DNA from: Echinicola shivajiensis | GTDB lineage: Bacteria; Bacteroidota; Bacteroidia; Cytophagales; Cyclobacteriaceae | NCBI RefSeq assembly: GCF_018642165.1 | Contig: NZ_JAHHZM010000001.1 | Coordinates: forward strand, 1,054,001-1,118,000 | Direction: 5' to 3' | Length of the DNA stretch: 64,000 bases | Part shown: piece after piece, positions 1 through 9,033 of the stretch | How positions within the stretch are numbered: position 1 is the first letter of the stretch | How the letters are laid out: every line of letters begins with the position of its first letter | The notes under the pieces: model-generated | The model's input: the letters and a program-made list of their open reading frames with translations, nothing else | Told to the model about the DNA's origin: nothing | Database searches by the model: none | Made by a program: the position numbers and the translations under genes

Positions 1-11
1 ACATTATTGAT

Positions 12-1367
12 ATGAAAAAAGTAGCCACAAAAGCCACCTCCATCAAACTGTTGGATTTTAAAACCCCACAGATGCGGGCCTTTCACCTTTCTTGGTTTGC
101 CTTCTTCCTATGTTTTTTTGGTTGGTTTGGCATTGCCCCGCTGATGGCAATAGTCAGAGAAGAATTGGATCTCAACAAAGCTCAGATAGGTAATATCATC
201 ATCGCCTCGGTAGCTATTACCGTCATTGCCCGATTGCTCATTGGATGGCTGGTTGATAAAATAGGACCTCGAATTACTTATACCTACCTTTTGACGCTAG
301 GCTCCATTCCTGTTATGCTAATCGGTCTGAGCAATAGCTATGAATCTTTCCTATTGTTCAGATTGGCCATTGGAGTCATAGGATCTTCCTTTGTGATCAC
401 CCAGTACCACACTTCTGTGATGTTTGCGCCGAATGTAGTGGGCACGGCCAATGCCACTTCTGCAGGTTGGGGTAATATGGGCGGTGGAGTGACCCAAATG
501 ATAATGCCAATGATTTTCGCCCTATTTGTTTCGCTTGGATTTCTGGATGCACAAGCTTGGAGATATGCCATGATAGTACCAGGAATAGCCATGATCTTAT
601 GTGGCATAGCCTATTACAAATGGACTACGGATTTTCCTGAAGGGAATATTGCAGACTTGAGTAAAGCCGACCTAGATTATAAAAAGAACAAAAAAGCTGA
701 TGCCAAAGGAGCTTTTAAAGCAGCTATTTCAGACCACAGGGTTTGGGCACTGTTCCTGATTTATGGAGCTTGCTTTGGCATTGAATTGACTATCAATAAT
801 GTCGCAGCCATTTATTACCATGACTATTTCCAACTAGACATCAAAACTGCGGGTTTAATAGCCGGTTTATTTGGACTTATGAATCTCTTTGCCCGTTCAG
901 TTGGAGGAATATTCGGTGACAAAGCAGGAATCAAATGGGGATTGAAAGGACGCGTTGGATTATTGGGAGCAGTGCTGCTGATAGAAGGGCTTGCTTTGAT
1001 CCTCTTCGCTCAAATGACCTTACTTCCTTTGGCCATAGGCACCATGATTTTATTTAGCCTATTTGTACAAATGGCAGAGGGGGCCACTTTTTCCGTAGTT
1101 CCTTTTATCAATAAAAAAGCCATAGGTACCATATCAGGCATAGTAGGAGCGGGGGGAAATGCTGGTGCAGTGATGGCCGGATTCCTTTTCAAAATGGATG
1201 GGGTTTCATATGGACAAGCCCTAACAGTATTGGGAATAGCGGTGGCTGCTATCAGTGCCAGCACATTACTGGTAAGATTCTCCGCTGAAGATGAAAAAGT
1301 AGCGCAATATGAACTAGAGAAATCTCTAGAAGAGAAGCAACTACAACCTGAATACGCAAATAGCTAA
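12..1367 (+). CDS. narK: NarK-type nitrate/nitrite MFS transporter
   Basis: A 451-residue major facilitator protein with about 12 hydrophobic segments, predicted to import nitrate (or exchange it for nitrite) across the inner membrane. Two glycine-rich stretches match the nitrate signature of the NarK/NasA/NRT2 family: AGWGNMGGGVTQ near residue 155 and GAGGNAGAVMAGF near residue 380. Length is normal for the family. It ends 17 bases before the fused nitrate reductase, so the two are almost certainly co-transcribed, which supports an assimilatory role. Only 11 bases lie upstream inside the window, so its promoter and any earlier gene of the operon cannot be seen. The family call is firm; transport direction and preference between nitrate and nitrite are inferred. 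Confidence 0.93.
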   Translation: MKKVATKATSIKLLDFKTPQMRAFHLSWFAFFLCFFGWFGIAPLMAIVREELDLNKAQIGNIIIASVAITVIARLLIGWLVDKIGPRITYTYLLTLGSIPVMLIGLSNSYESFLLFRLAIGVIGSSFVITQYHTSVMFAPNVVGTANATSAGWGNMGGGVTQMIMPMIFALFVSLGFLDAQAWRYAMIVPGIAMILCGIAYYKWTTDFPEGNIADLSKADLDYKKNKKADAKGAFKAAISDHRVWALFLIYGACFGIELTINNVAAIYYHDYFQLDIKTAGLIAGLFGLMNLFARSVGGIFGDKAGIKWGLKGRVGLLGAVLLIEGLALILFAQMTLLPLAIGTMILFSLFVQMAEGATFSVVPFINKKAIGTISGIVGAGGNAGAVMAGFLFKMDGVSYGQALTVLGIAVAAISASTLLVRFSAEDEKVAQYELEKSLEEKQLQPEYANS

Positions 1368-1384
1368 GACTAAACCCCCAAGCA

Positions 1385-4300
1385 ATGTCAATGACAAAAG
1401 CTGAAAGTTATAAAAGTACTTGTTCCTACTGTGGTGTTGGTTGCGGAATTATTGCCAACAAGGACAAAAAAGGTCGAGTTACAGTAGAAGGCGACCCTGA
1501 ACATCCGGTTAATCGGGGCATGCTATGCTCAAAGGGCATGAATCTACATTACGTAGTTGAGGACAAGTCCGACCGTCTCCTCTACCCACAGATGCGTTGG
1601 GGAAAGTCACACCCATTGGAAAAGGTGGACTGGGATACAGCGCTCAATAGGGCTGCTGCCGTATTCAAATCCATCATAAAAAAACATGGACCTGACTCAG
1701 TAGCTTTTTATGTTTCCGGGCAATGCCTAACGGAAGAATACTACTTAGTCAATAAACTGACCAAGGCTTACCTGCAGACCAATAATATTGACACCAATTC
1801 AAGGCTGTGCATGAGTTCAGCCGTGATGGGCTATATAAAAACCTTGGGAGAAGACAGTGTTCCTATCTCCTATGAAGACATCGAATTAGCAGACTGTTTC
1901 CTAGTGGCTGGTGCCAACCCTGCTTGGTGCCACCCCATTCTTTGGAGAAGAATAGAGAAACACAAGGAAGAAAATCCTGAAACTAAAATCATTGTGGTGG
2001 ACCCAAGGGTAACCCAAAGCTGTTCCTTGGCCGATCTACACCTTCAAATAAGACCAGGTACTGATGAAACACTTTATCTCGCCATAGGAAGATGCATCAT
2101 AGAACAAGGAGATATTGATCTCGAATTTATCAAACAACATACAGATGGATTCGAAGCTTATAAGGAATTGGTCCTACAAACCAGTCTTGAAGACGCTGCC
2201 AAGACCTGTGATGTCGCTATAAGGGATATAAAATTAGCTGCCTCCTATATTGGTAATGCCAAAGGCTTCCTATCCCTTTGGGCAATGGGACTTAACCAAA
2301 GTGCTGAAGGAGTTAATAAAAACCTTGCCCTAATAGATCTCAACCTTATTACAGGCCATATAGGAAAGCCCGGATCGGGACCATTTAGTCTTACTGGTCA
2401 ACCCAATGCTATGGGAGGAAGGGAAGTTGGGGGAATGGCCACACTATTGGCCTCTCACAGAAATCTGCTCAATCCAGAGCACCGGGAAGAAGTTGCCCGA
2501 TTCTGGAATGTAGAAAGTCTTCCTGAAAATCCTGGCAAAACAGCCACTCAAATCTTTGAAGGTTTGGAAGACGGCTCCATAAAAGCCCTATGGATAATCT
2601 GCACCAATCCATTGGTCAGCATGCCCAATGCCGCTCGAGTAGAAGCAGCCATGAAAAAGGCGAAATTTGTAGTAGTCCAAGATATCTCAAGCAAGGCGGA
2701 AGCCATTCCATATGCCGATTTAGTATTACCTGCAGCGGGTTGGGGAGAAAAAGAGGGTACCATGACCAATTCGGAAAGAAGGATCAGCTATCTCAACAAA
2801 TTTACCGAGGCTCCTGGAGAAGCCCTCCCTGATGCAGAAATTCTCATTCGTTTTGCAAAAAAAATGAACTTCAATGGTTTTGATTTTCAAGACATGGGAG
2901 CGGTGTATGCGGAATATTGCCAATTGACCAAAGGCACCAATATTGACATTTCAGCTTTGGACTATGAGCATCTAAAAAGCAAAGGCACCGCTCAATGGCC
3001 ATTCAAAAACAAGAAGGAAGGAGGAACAAGTAGGTTATTTACCGATAAAAAATTCTTCACCCCTAATGGTCGTGCCCAAATATTGGCCAGTGGTCCAAAA
3101 AACGACACCGAAAAACTGAGCAAAGATTTACCATTGATCTTGACTACAGGTAGGATCAGGGACCAGTGGCATACCATGACCAGAACGGGAAAAGTATCCA
3201 AGCTAAACAAACACATACCTACTCCATTTTTGGAAATACATCCTGATGATGCCCAAAGTAGAGGTATAAAGGACGGCGAGACAGTGCTTATTTCCGGGAA
3301 AAGAGGAGAAGTAAGGGTACATGCCCAGATAAGTGAAAAAATAAAAAAAGGAGTCGTTTTCCTTCCCATGCACTGGGGCAAAATTCTCAACAATGATTTT
3401 TCCAGAACCAATAACCTAACTGGGAATAACATTGATCCTGTATCTAAGCAGCCTGACTTTAAATATTCGGCTGTACAGGTCGCAAAATACGTTAAGCCAA
3501 AACAAAAATTATTGATAGTGGGAGCCGGTGCTGCTGCATACCGCTTCATCAACAGCTATCGGGAATTTAATGAAAGTGACGAAATCCATGTATTCTCTAA
3601 GGAGAAGTATCCATTTTATAATAGGGTACTTTTACCGGATTATGTCAATCGTCATAAGGCTTGGGAAGATTTACTAAAGTTCAAATCCGAAGAGGAGATG
3701 AACAAACTAAATATTAAGCTTTATATTGAAAATGGCATTGAATCAATTGACCGTTCCAATAAAACAGTCACTGATGAAAAAGGATTGGTACATCACTATG
3801 ATACCTTGATTTTGGCCACAGGAAGCAGGGCCTTTGTACCTGCTGATGTCCCCATGCACCTACCTGGTATCTTCACCATGAGAAGTCGGCAAAATGCAGA
3901 TCAACTTAAATCCTACCTTAACTACCAAGGGCATGTCCTTATCGCAGGAGGAGGGCTTTTGGGGCTTGAATTGGCGGCAGCACTGCGTGAGATAAATATT
4001 GAGGTAACTATAGTACAGCTTGGCTCTAGGTTAATGGAACGTCAATTGGATCCTATGGCCAGTTCCCTACTTCGAGAAAAAATCGAAGAAATGGGTGTAC
4101 AACTCTATATGAATAACCAAGTTTCCCATCTAGAAAGTAATGAGACAGAAAAAAGTGTTACTGTCAGCTTAAAAAGTGGCAAGACCATTCATTGTAATGC
4201 CGTGGTTTATGCTATTGGAACGCGGCCAAATATGGAATTGGCAAAATCCTCAGGATTGGATTGTGGAAGAGGTATAAAAGTAAACGACTACCTTCAAACA

Positions 4301-4906
4301 AGTGATCCTTCCATATTTGCCATGGGAGAAATCGCCGAACACCATGGCAAGTTAAATGGCATCACGGCTGCGGCAGAAATGCAAGCGGATATCGCAGCCA
4401 GATTTATTACTGGGGACTTGCTAAGCATCTATAAGGGGTCTGTTCCAATGAACATTTTAAAATTTGCTGATCTGGACCTTTGTTCCATCGGCATACCAGA
4501 AATCCCGGCCAATGCCGAGGGCTATGAGGAAATCTTATTGATTGACACTGCACAAACTTACTATAAAAAATGTATCGTTTACCAGGATCGCTTAGTCGGC
4601 ACCATTCTGATGGGAGATAAATCAGAGTTTGCTGAATTCAAAAGCTTAATTGAAGAAAAAACTGAGCTCTCCAAAAAACGGCAAGAATTGCTACGCGGAA
4701 AATCCAGTAAAGAAGAATTAATGGGGGAAATGGTCTGTTCATGCGGCAATGTAGGCACAGGAAATATCACCAAAGCCATCCAATCCGGCTGTCATGAATT
4801 CAGACAGCTCTGTCAGCAAACCGGAGCAGGACTTGGCTGTGGAAGCTGTAAGCCAGAAGTTAAAAGCATCCTTGATAAAGAATTGCCTGCACTAGTCAAA
4901 GCATAG
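1385..4906 (+). CDS. nasA: Fused assimilatory nitrate reductase (NasA + FAD/NAD reductase + BFD [2Fe-2S])
   Basis: A 1173-residue protein joining three parts. Residues 1-700 are a molybdopterin oxidoreductase of the NasA/NarB type: Cys13, Cys16, Cys20 and Cys48 form the N-terminal [4Fe-4S] site, and the C-terminal dinucleotide-binding domain begins near residue 580 (TTGRIRDQWHTMTRTG). Residues 705-1100 are a pyridine-nucleotide oxidoreductase with an FAD fold (LLIVGAGAAAYRF, about residue 708) and an NAD(P) fold (LIAGGGLLGLELAAALR, about 852), like the first half of NirB. The end, about 1115-1170, is a BFD-like [2Fe-2S] domain with CSCG and CGSC. The expected reaction is NAD(P)H-driven reduction of nitrate to nitrite in the cytoplasm by one polypeptide. 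In many bacteria the reductase subunit (NasB/NasC) is a separate gene. The gene follows narK in the same operon; a 172-base gap precedes the next gene. Confidence 0.92.
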   Translation: MSMTKAESYKSTCSYCGVGCGIIANKDKKGRVTVEGDPEHPVNRGMLCSKGMNLHYVVEDKSDRLLYPQMRWGKSHPLEKVDWDTALNRAAAVFKSIIKKHGPDSVAFYVSGQCLTEEYYLVNKLTKAYLQTNNIDTNSRLCMSSAVMGYIKTLGEDSVPISYEDIELADCFLVAGANPAWCHPILWRRIEKHKEENPETKIIVVDPRVTQSCSLADLHLQIRPGTDETLYLAIGRCIIEQGDIDLEFIKQHTDGFEAYKELVLQTSLEDAAKTCDVAIRDIKLAASYIGNAKGFLSLWAMGLNQSAEGVNKNLALIDLNLITGHIGKPGSGPFSLTGQPNAMGGREVGGMATLLASHRNLLNPEHREEVARFWNVESLPENPGKTATQIFEGLEDGSIKALWIICTNPLVSMPNAARVEAAMKKAKFVVVQDISSKAEAIPYADLVLPAAGWGEKEGTMTNSERRISYLNKFTEAPGEALPDAEILIRFAKKMNFNGFDFQDMGAVYAEYCQLTKGTNIDISALDYEHLKSKGTAQWPFKNKKEGGTSRLFTDKKFFTPNGRAQILASGPKNDTEKLSKDLPLILTTGRIRDQWHTMTRTGKVSKLNKHIPTPFLEIHPDDAQSRGIKDGETVLISGKRGEVRVHAQISEKIKKGVVFLPMHWGKILNNDFSRTNNLTGNNIDPVSKQPDFKYSAVQVAKYVKPKQKLLIVGAGAAAYRFINSYREFNESDEIHVFSKEKYPFYNRVLLPDYVNRHKAWEDLLKFKSEEEMNKLNIKLYIENGIESIDRSNKTVTDEKGLVHHYDTLILATGSRAFVPADVPMHLPGIFTMRSRQNADQLKSYLNYQGHVLIAGGGLLGLELAAALREINIEVTIVQLGSRLMERQLDPMASSLLREKIEEMGVQLYMNNQVSHLESNETEKSVTVSLKSGKTIHCNAVVYAIGTRPNMELAKSSGLDCGRGIKVNDYLQTSDPSIFAMGEIAEHHGKLNGITAAAEMQADIAARFITGDLLSIYKGSVPMNILKFADLDLCSIGIPEIPANAEGYEEILLIDTAQTYYKKCIVYQDRLVGTILMGDKSEFAEFKSLIEEKTELSKKRQELLRGKSSKEELMGEMVCSCGNVGTGNITKAIQSGCHEFRQLCQQTGAGLGCGSCKPEVKSILDKELPALVKA

Positions 4907-4920
4907 TCCCCTCCAAACCT

Positions 4921-4966
4921 TTAAGCTTATATATTGGTCCTTTGAAAAACAAATCTATAAGCTTAA
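4921..4966. repeat. Perfect 11-bp inverted repeat between nasA and the rubredoxin gene
   Basis: TTAAGCTTATA (4921-4931) is exactly the reverse complement of TATAAGCTTAA (4956-4966), with 24 bases between. No T-run follows, so it is not a classical terminator. It could be an mRNA hairpin that sets the level of the downstream gene, or a protein-binding site. The sequence is seen directly; the function is unknown. Confidence 0.55.
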
Positions 4967-5078
4967 TATCGGACTTAAACCGATTTAAATCTAATTCGGA
5001 AAATTATCAATAGGACAGAGCAAATCAACATCCTTCACGATAAAACCATAACTTTACCACAGCAAAAGCTATAACAAA

Positions 5079-6509
5079 ATGCAAAAAGAGGATTTAGTAA
5101 GGGTATTTGTAAAAGGCGGGATCATCTCCCCAGGTGATTTCCTTAAAACGATCAACACAGCCTATGAACTGGGCACCAAATATATCCATTTGGGTTCACG
5201 TCAGGATATTCTATTTCCTGTCAAAGACAAAAACCTTCAAAGCCTCGAAAACACTTTCAGCGCTATCAACACCGCCTACGATACAGATGGTGAGGAATAC
5301 CATAATATCGTTACTTCATATACTGCCTTGGATGTGATGCCAACTACTCATTGGCTAGCTTCGCACACTTATCATTATATTCTTGATACCTTTGACTATC
5401 AGGCAAAACTTAAGATCAACATTACCGACCCTGTTCAAAGTCTAGTCCCCCTTTTCACAGGAAATATTAACTTCGTCGCATCCTCCATTGATAATTATTG
5501 GTTTTTATACCTTCGATTTTCAGAAATTGATCCAAAACCTTGGTGTGCACCTGTACTAATTTATGGCTATGATCTGGCCAAAGTGGCCAAAACCATTGAG
5601 GATTTGGACCCTGTAGGCAGTCATTTGAAATATGCTGAAATCTTTCATAAAGCAATTTCCCAAACTACACCCAATACAAGTCCTATAGAGCAGGAATTAG
5701 ACTACCCTGAATCAAACTCCCCTTATTATGAAGGCATGAACAGGATTGTTGGGGGCAAATATTGGCTGGGCCTATACTGGAGAAACAATAAATTCACCAT
5801 CAATTTCCTCAAGGCCCTTTGCGAGCTTTGCATGGAAACCAATATAGGTAAAATATGTATTACTCCTTGGAAATCAATCATTGTAAAAGGCATTGCAGAA
5901 AAAGACAGGTTAAGCTGGGAAAAATTGTTGGGCAAATATGGCATCAATATTCGTCACAGTTCGCTCGAGCTTCATTGGCACTTGCCTGTTCTGGATGAGG
6001 AAGCCCTCAATATTAAAAACTACCTTGTTCGTGCCCTAGACAAGCAGGACATCAGTACCTATGGACTGAGCTTCTCGATAAAAACTAAGCATATGGCACT
6101 GTTTACCTCTGTAGCGATAGAAAAAGCCCCCAAGGAAAATCCTAATGACCCTGACACATTTAACATTTTGTACTCCAAGGACTTCAACCCAAATCTTTCA
6201 GAGTATTATTTCTATGCTAAAAATGTCCCAATTGACACTATTCCACCATTGCTTATCGAGCTGAGTTATAAATATTATGATCAATTGGAGGAAAGAAAAA
6301 ATCCGGACAACAGTGATTCTGATTTAAATTCTGAACAAAAGCACCACAAAAAATATCAGTGCTCAAATTGCATGACGATTTATGATGAAAAATATGGAGA
6401 TCCAGATTCAGATATATTACCTGGTACATCATTTATGAAATTACCCACAAATTATTGCTGCTCAGTTTGTGAAAGTCCAAAATCTGCATTTAAATTGATT
6501 ACAAAATAA
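5079..6509 (+). CDS. Siroheme-less nitrite/sulfite-reductase-like protein with C-terminal rubredoxin
   Basis: A 476-residue protein. The first part resembles the ferredoxin-like half-domain of nitrite/sulfite reductases (VKGGIISPGDFLKTINTAYE, then LGSRQDILFPV). A second copy lies at about 245-310 (GKICITPWKSIIVKGI, compare the NirA 'LTPWQN' segment). The paired cysteine motifs that bind siroheme and [4Fe-4S] in true NirA/CysI/NirB are absent. Residues 428-475 are a rubredoxin with Cys428, Cys431, Cys461 and Cys464 around the typical YDEKYGDPDSDILPGT core. It probably moves electrons rather than reducing nitrite itself. The partner is not shown, but its place after the nitrate reductase and 11 bases before the DUF7009 gene suggests the nitrate pathway. 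Homology of the front half is judged by eye; the rubredoxin call is firm. Confidence 0.8.
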   Translation: MQKEDLVRVFVKGGIISPGDFLKTINTAYELGTKYIHLGSRQDILFPVKDKNLQSLENTFSAINTAYDTDGEEYHNIVTSYTALDVMPTTHWLASHTYHYILDTFDYQAKLKINITDPVQSLVPLFTGNINFVASSIDNYWFLYLRFSEIDPKPWCAPVLIYGYDLAKVAKTIEDLDPVGSHLKYAEIFHKAISQTTPNTSPIEQELDYPESNSPYYEGMNRIVGGKYWLGLYWRNNKFTINFLKALCELCMETNIGKICITPWKSIIVKGIAEKDRLSWEKLLGKYGINIRHSSLELHWHLPVLDEEALNIKNYLVRALDKQDISTYGLSFSIKTKHMALFTSVAIEKAPKENPNDPDTFNILYSKDFNPNLSEYYFYAKNVPIDTIPPLLIELSYKYYDQLEERKNPDNSDSDLNSEQKHHKKYQCSNCMTIYDEKYGDPDSDILPGTSFMKLPTNYCCSVCESPKSAFKLITK

Positions 6510-6520
6510 TCTTACTGATT

Positions 6521-6916
6521 ATGAAACTAAGGATCAATAATAACTCCATTAGGCTTCGCCTTAGCCAAACAGAGGTTAAAGAAATTGCCAAAGGCCAATC
6601 GGTTACAGAAAACCTATACCTTGACAACAATAATTTCGGTCTGGCTTATAGCCTAATCCCTGATGAGAAAGCCCCATCTATCTCTGCACATTTCTTTGGA
6701 AATGAGCTCAAAATCTATGTCCCCAAATCCCTTTCTGACAATTGGTCCAATTCTGATGAAGTCACGATGCGTTTTGTTCAGAATGAAGGAGATAAGTATG
6801 AAAACCTGATTTTGATAGAAAAAGACTTCCAATGCCTGCATAAAAGGCCTGATGAGGATGAAAGTGACAATTTTCCTAACCCAAAATCTGAAGAAGATTA
6901 CAAAAATTGCGATTGA
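6521..6916 (+). CDS. DUF7009-like small protein of the nitrate operon
   Basis: A 131-residue soluble protein with no signal peptide. The N-terminus MKLRINNNSIRLRLSQTEV and the acidic tail CLHKRPDEDESDNFPNP resemble a small Bacteroidota family I recognise as DUF7009, whose function is unknown to me. It starts 11 bases after the rubredoxin-containing gene and is the last gene of the narK-nasA-rubredoxin unit, so a part in nitrate assimilation (assembly, chaperone or regulation) is possible, but this rests on position only. The cysteine before the acidic tail is a possible functional residue. Confidence 0.7.
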   Translation: MKLRINNNSIRLRLSQTEVKEIAKGQSVTENLYLDNNNFGLAYSLIPDEKAPSISAHFFGNELKIYVPKSLSDNWSNSDEVTMRFVQNEGDKYENLILIEKDFQCLHKRPDEDESDNFPNPKSEEDYKNCD

Positions 6917-7022
6917 CCTTTTGTGATTTTCACTACACCTCTGCCTTTTAAAGACAAACACCATAGAATAAAAAAGGGTATTTTACAATGCCCTAAATCA
7001 TTATAACCGACTTATTCTTCGG

Positions 7023-7682
7023 TTAAAACTTAATATCTTCTTCCCAAAGCCTAAAACCACCTTTAAAGGCATTTTTATTGGTTCCTAGCCGGCATCTATC
7101 GGGAACTTTGGTAAGGTGCTTGGAATTTCCTCCACCCAACACAATTTCATCTGGCTGGAAAGCCCTGAAAAAATATTCAACACATTTGTTTACATGTTTT
7201 TCCCATTTCTTTATCCCATGTTTATTGAAATAGACTTTTCCTATATAAGATTCAAAGGTGCTTTTCCTATATGGCAAATGCGCTGCTTCCATTGGTATTA
7301 CGATATTGTTCAACACCATCGCTGTTCCCAAGCCCGTCCCCAAGCCCATAAAGAGCATCTTTTTACCTTCATAACTCCCCAAAGCTTGCATTGCCGCATC
7401 ATTGATAATTTTTATAGGACGGCCAAAAGCTCCTTCAAAATCATAGGTTTCCCATCCATGTCCAAGGTTGATAGGTTCTGTTAAAATATTATTGTTTTTG
7501 ACTATCCCAGGGAATCCCATTGAGACCACATCGTATTCCCAATTAGAGGCTTGTTCCTTAACCAAGGGTATCATTTCTTCAGGTGAAAAATCACTTCCTG
7601 AGGGAATCTTTATTCTTTCCTCTTGGCCAGTGGCTAAAATTTTAATATTTGACCCTCCGATATCAATTACAAGTATTTTCAT
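7023..7682 (-). CDS. ROK-family kinase, polyphosphate-glucokinase-like
   Basis: A 219-residue ROK-type sugar kinase. The N-terminus has the phosphate-binding motif ILVIDIGGSNIK, and the second glycine-rich loop GLGTGLGTAMVL lies near residue 115. Short size and overall layout fit the polyphosphate glucokinase (PPGK) group, which phosphorylates glucose with polyphosphate or ATP. The typical ROK zinc-binding cysteine cluster is not visible, as is usual in this group. It stands alone on the minus strand: the nitrate operon converges on it and a head-GIN gene lies upstream behind a terminator. Substrate and phosphate donor are inferred. Confidence 0.78.
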   Translation of the reverse strand: MKILVIDIGGSNIKILATGQEERIKIPSGSDFSPEEMIPLVKEQASNWEYDVVSMGFPGIVKNNNILTEPINLGHGWETYDFEGAFGRPIKIINDAAMQALGSYEGKKMLFMGLGTGLGTAMVLNNIVIPMEAAHLPYRKSTFESYIGKVYFNKHGIKKWEKHVNKCVEYFFRAFQPDEIVLGGGNSKHLTKVPDRCRLGTNKNAFKGGFRLWEEDIKF

Positions 7683-7788
7683 AAAATCAAATATAACAAG
7701 TCCATTGAAAATATTACCGAAAAAACTTCTTTACATAAGTTATGAACCTACATTTTTAATACAATTCAATAAAAGATCACACATAAAT

Positions 7789-7832
7789 AAAAAACACATT
7801 GCTCCGTCTCAAATGGAACAATGTGTTTTTTA
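7789..7832. terminator. Bidirectional rho-independent terminator
   Basis: ACACATTG pairs with CAATGTGT, extended by A-run/T-run pairing on the outside and a few pairs inside. An A-run lies on the left and a T-run on the right, so it can act in both directions. It sits just after the stop of the head-GIN gene on the minus strand. Confidence 0.8.
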
Positions 7833-7857
7833 TTTTTAAAATCGTAATTATCTCTTT

Positions 7858-8520
7858 CTAATTAGCATCATTTAAGTCCAGTAATCCTTCCACTCTTTGA
7901 TTGATTCTAGGGGTCCCTTTATAATCTACCCTTGCAGAGCCCTCTACATCAATGGACAATTCTTCTGAACATGAAACTTCATAGTCTCCCCTACCAGAAA
8001 TCTCAATTACCGTTTCCTGTGCCAGTAAGCCAAAATTAGACACCTCAACTCTTCCTTCTCCATAAAGTACCTGTCTATCTACTTCACCAGAAAGTTCCAA
8101 GTGAAATTCTCCAAAAGACGCTATGACCAATTCCTCCAAATCAAGCTCTCCTTCACTGGTCACTGTACTCAAACCATCTGCGCTCACTTTTCGAATATTA
8201 GGTAATGTGGCCACAACCAAAATACCTTTATTGCTGTCTAAGCATCGAATATTTCCCTCCAAGCCTATTCTAAGCTCATTATTTCTCACCCTATATTCCA
8301 ACTCATTCATTAATTGAGCCTCTGCCATAACCTTTAAGGAAGCCTGTTCATCTTGGATAATCACAAGATCAATGGGACCTACCAGTGAAATCTGATCAAA
8401 ATCATCTAACTCTAGTTCATACTCTCGCACATTGCCATCTCCTTTGATACAAAGGTGGTCCTTTTCACAGGAAAAGGAAACTACTGCTAAAAGCAACAGA
8501 CAAATGATATTTGTTTTCAT
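7858..8520 (-). CDS. Head-GIN domain (DUF2807) lipoprotein
   Basis: A 220-residue exported protein. The N-terminus MKTNIICLLLLAVVSFSCEK is a lipoprotein signal with the lipid-bearing Cys at residue 18. The rest is a repetitive beta-strand pattern (DFDQISLVGPIDLVIIQ, then alternating charged and hydrophobic strands) typical of the auto-transporter-adhesin head-GIN family (DUF2807), common in Bacteroidota and probably surface or periplasmic. No enzymatic motif is visible. It appears monocistronic, with a strong terminator 26 bases beyond its stop. Confidence 0.85.
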   Translation of the reverse strand: MKTNIICLLLLAVVSFSCEKDHLCIKGDGNVREYELELDDFDQISLVGPIDLVIIQDEQASLKVMAEAQLMNELEYRVRNNELRIGLEGNIRCLDSNKGILVVATLPNIRKVSADGLSTVTSEGELDLEELVIASFGEFHLELSGEVDRQVLYGEGRVEVSNFGLLAQETVIEISGRGDYEVSCSEELSIDVEGSARVDYKGTPRINQRVEGLLDLNDAN

Positions 8521-9033
8521 AATACATTAATTGATTGTAAAGAAATAGAACCCAACATTGAAAGCTAAAACCAATTTCATCTCTACGAATTCATAGGCAA
8601 CTGAACGGTTTAATTAGGTCAACTTCCAATTTGTTAATCCTTTTTTGTACAAGAAAGACACCTAGAGTGCAGGTATACCCTATGGCTATCAGGGATTTTT
8701 ATGAATAATTATTAAAAAATATTTCTAGTCTATTCTAAAACTTATTCCCTACTGCCCAATGCGGATGAAATATCAGGCTTCCATCCCAATATTTTCCCAG
8801 AGAAATATCCCCCAACTTTTATTTGGTAAGAGCATATTTCTTAATTGATAATTTAATGATTAAAATTTACGATAATTGAGTTAAAGACTCAATATTCAAA
8901 CATGCATTTCCCTTCTCTATGATATCAATCATAAAAATTGTGAGAATAAGAGAGACCTATAAAAAGTATCCAAGTATGAACGCTTCCATAGTTTTACCTT
9001 ATCATATTCCTCATTCTAAGAAATAATCACCTT
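8521..9033. other. 513-base intergenic region without a convincing gene
   Basis: No ORF with coding character was found. The start-proximal part must hold the head-GIN promoter. Two small palindromes are present: ATTGAGT-TAAAG-ACTCAAT at 8875-8893 and ATGAT-ATCA-ATCAT at 8919-8932 (FNR/CRP-like spacing). Neither lies close to a gene start, so no function is assigned. Confidence 0.6.

Noticed and set aside
2992-3552. 186-codon ORF antisense to nasA
   Set aside because: Lies wholly inside the well-supported nasA frame on the other strand and shows no domain; a shadow of that gene.
7005-7024. Small hairpin AACCGA/TCGGTT at the ROK kinase stop as a terminator
   Set aside because: Only six pairs, overlaps the stop codon and lacks a T-run on the relevant side.
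8919-8932. FNR/CRP-like palindrome ATGATATCAATCAT
   Set aside because: About 400 bases from the nearest gene start and in AT-rich DNA where such matches arise by chance.
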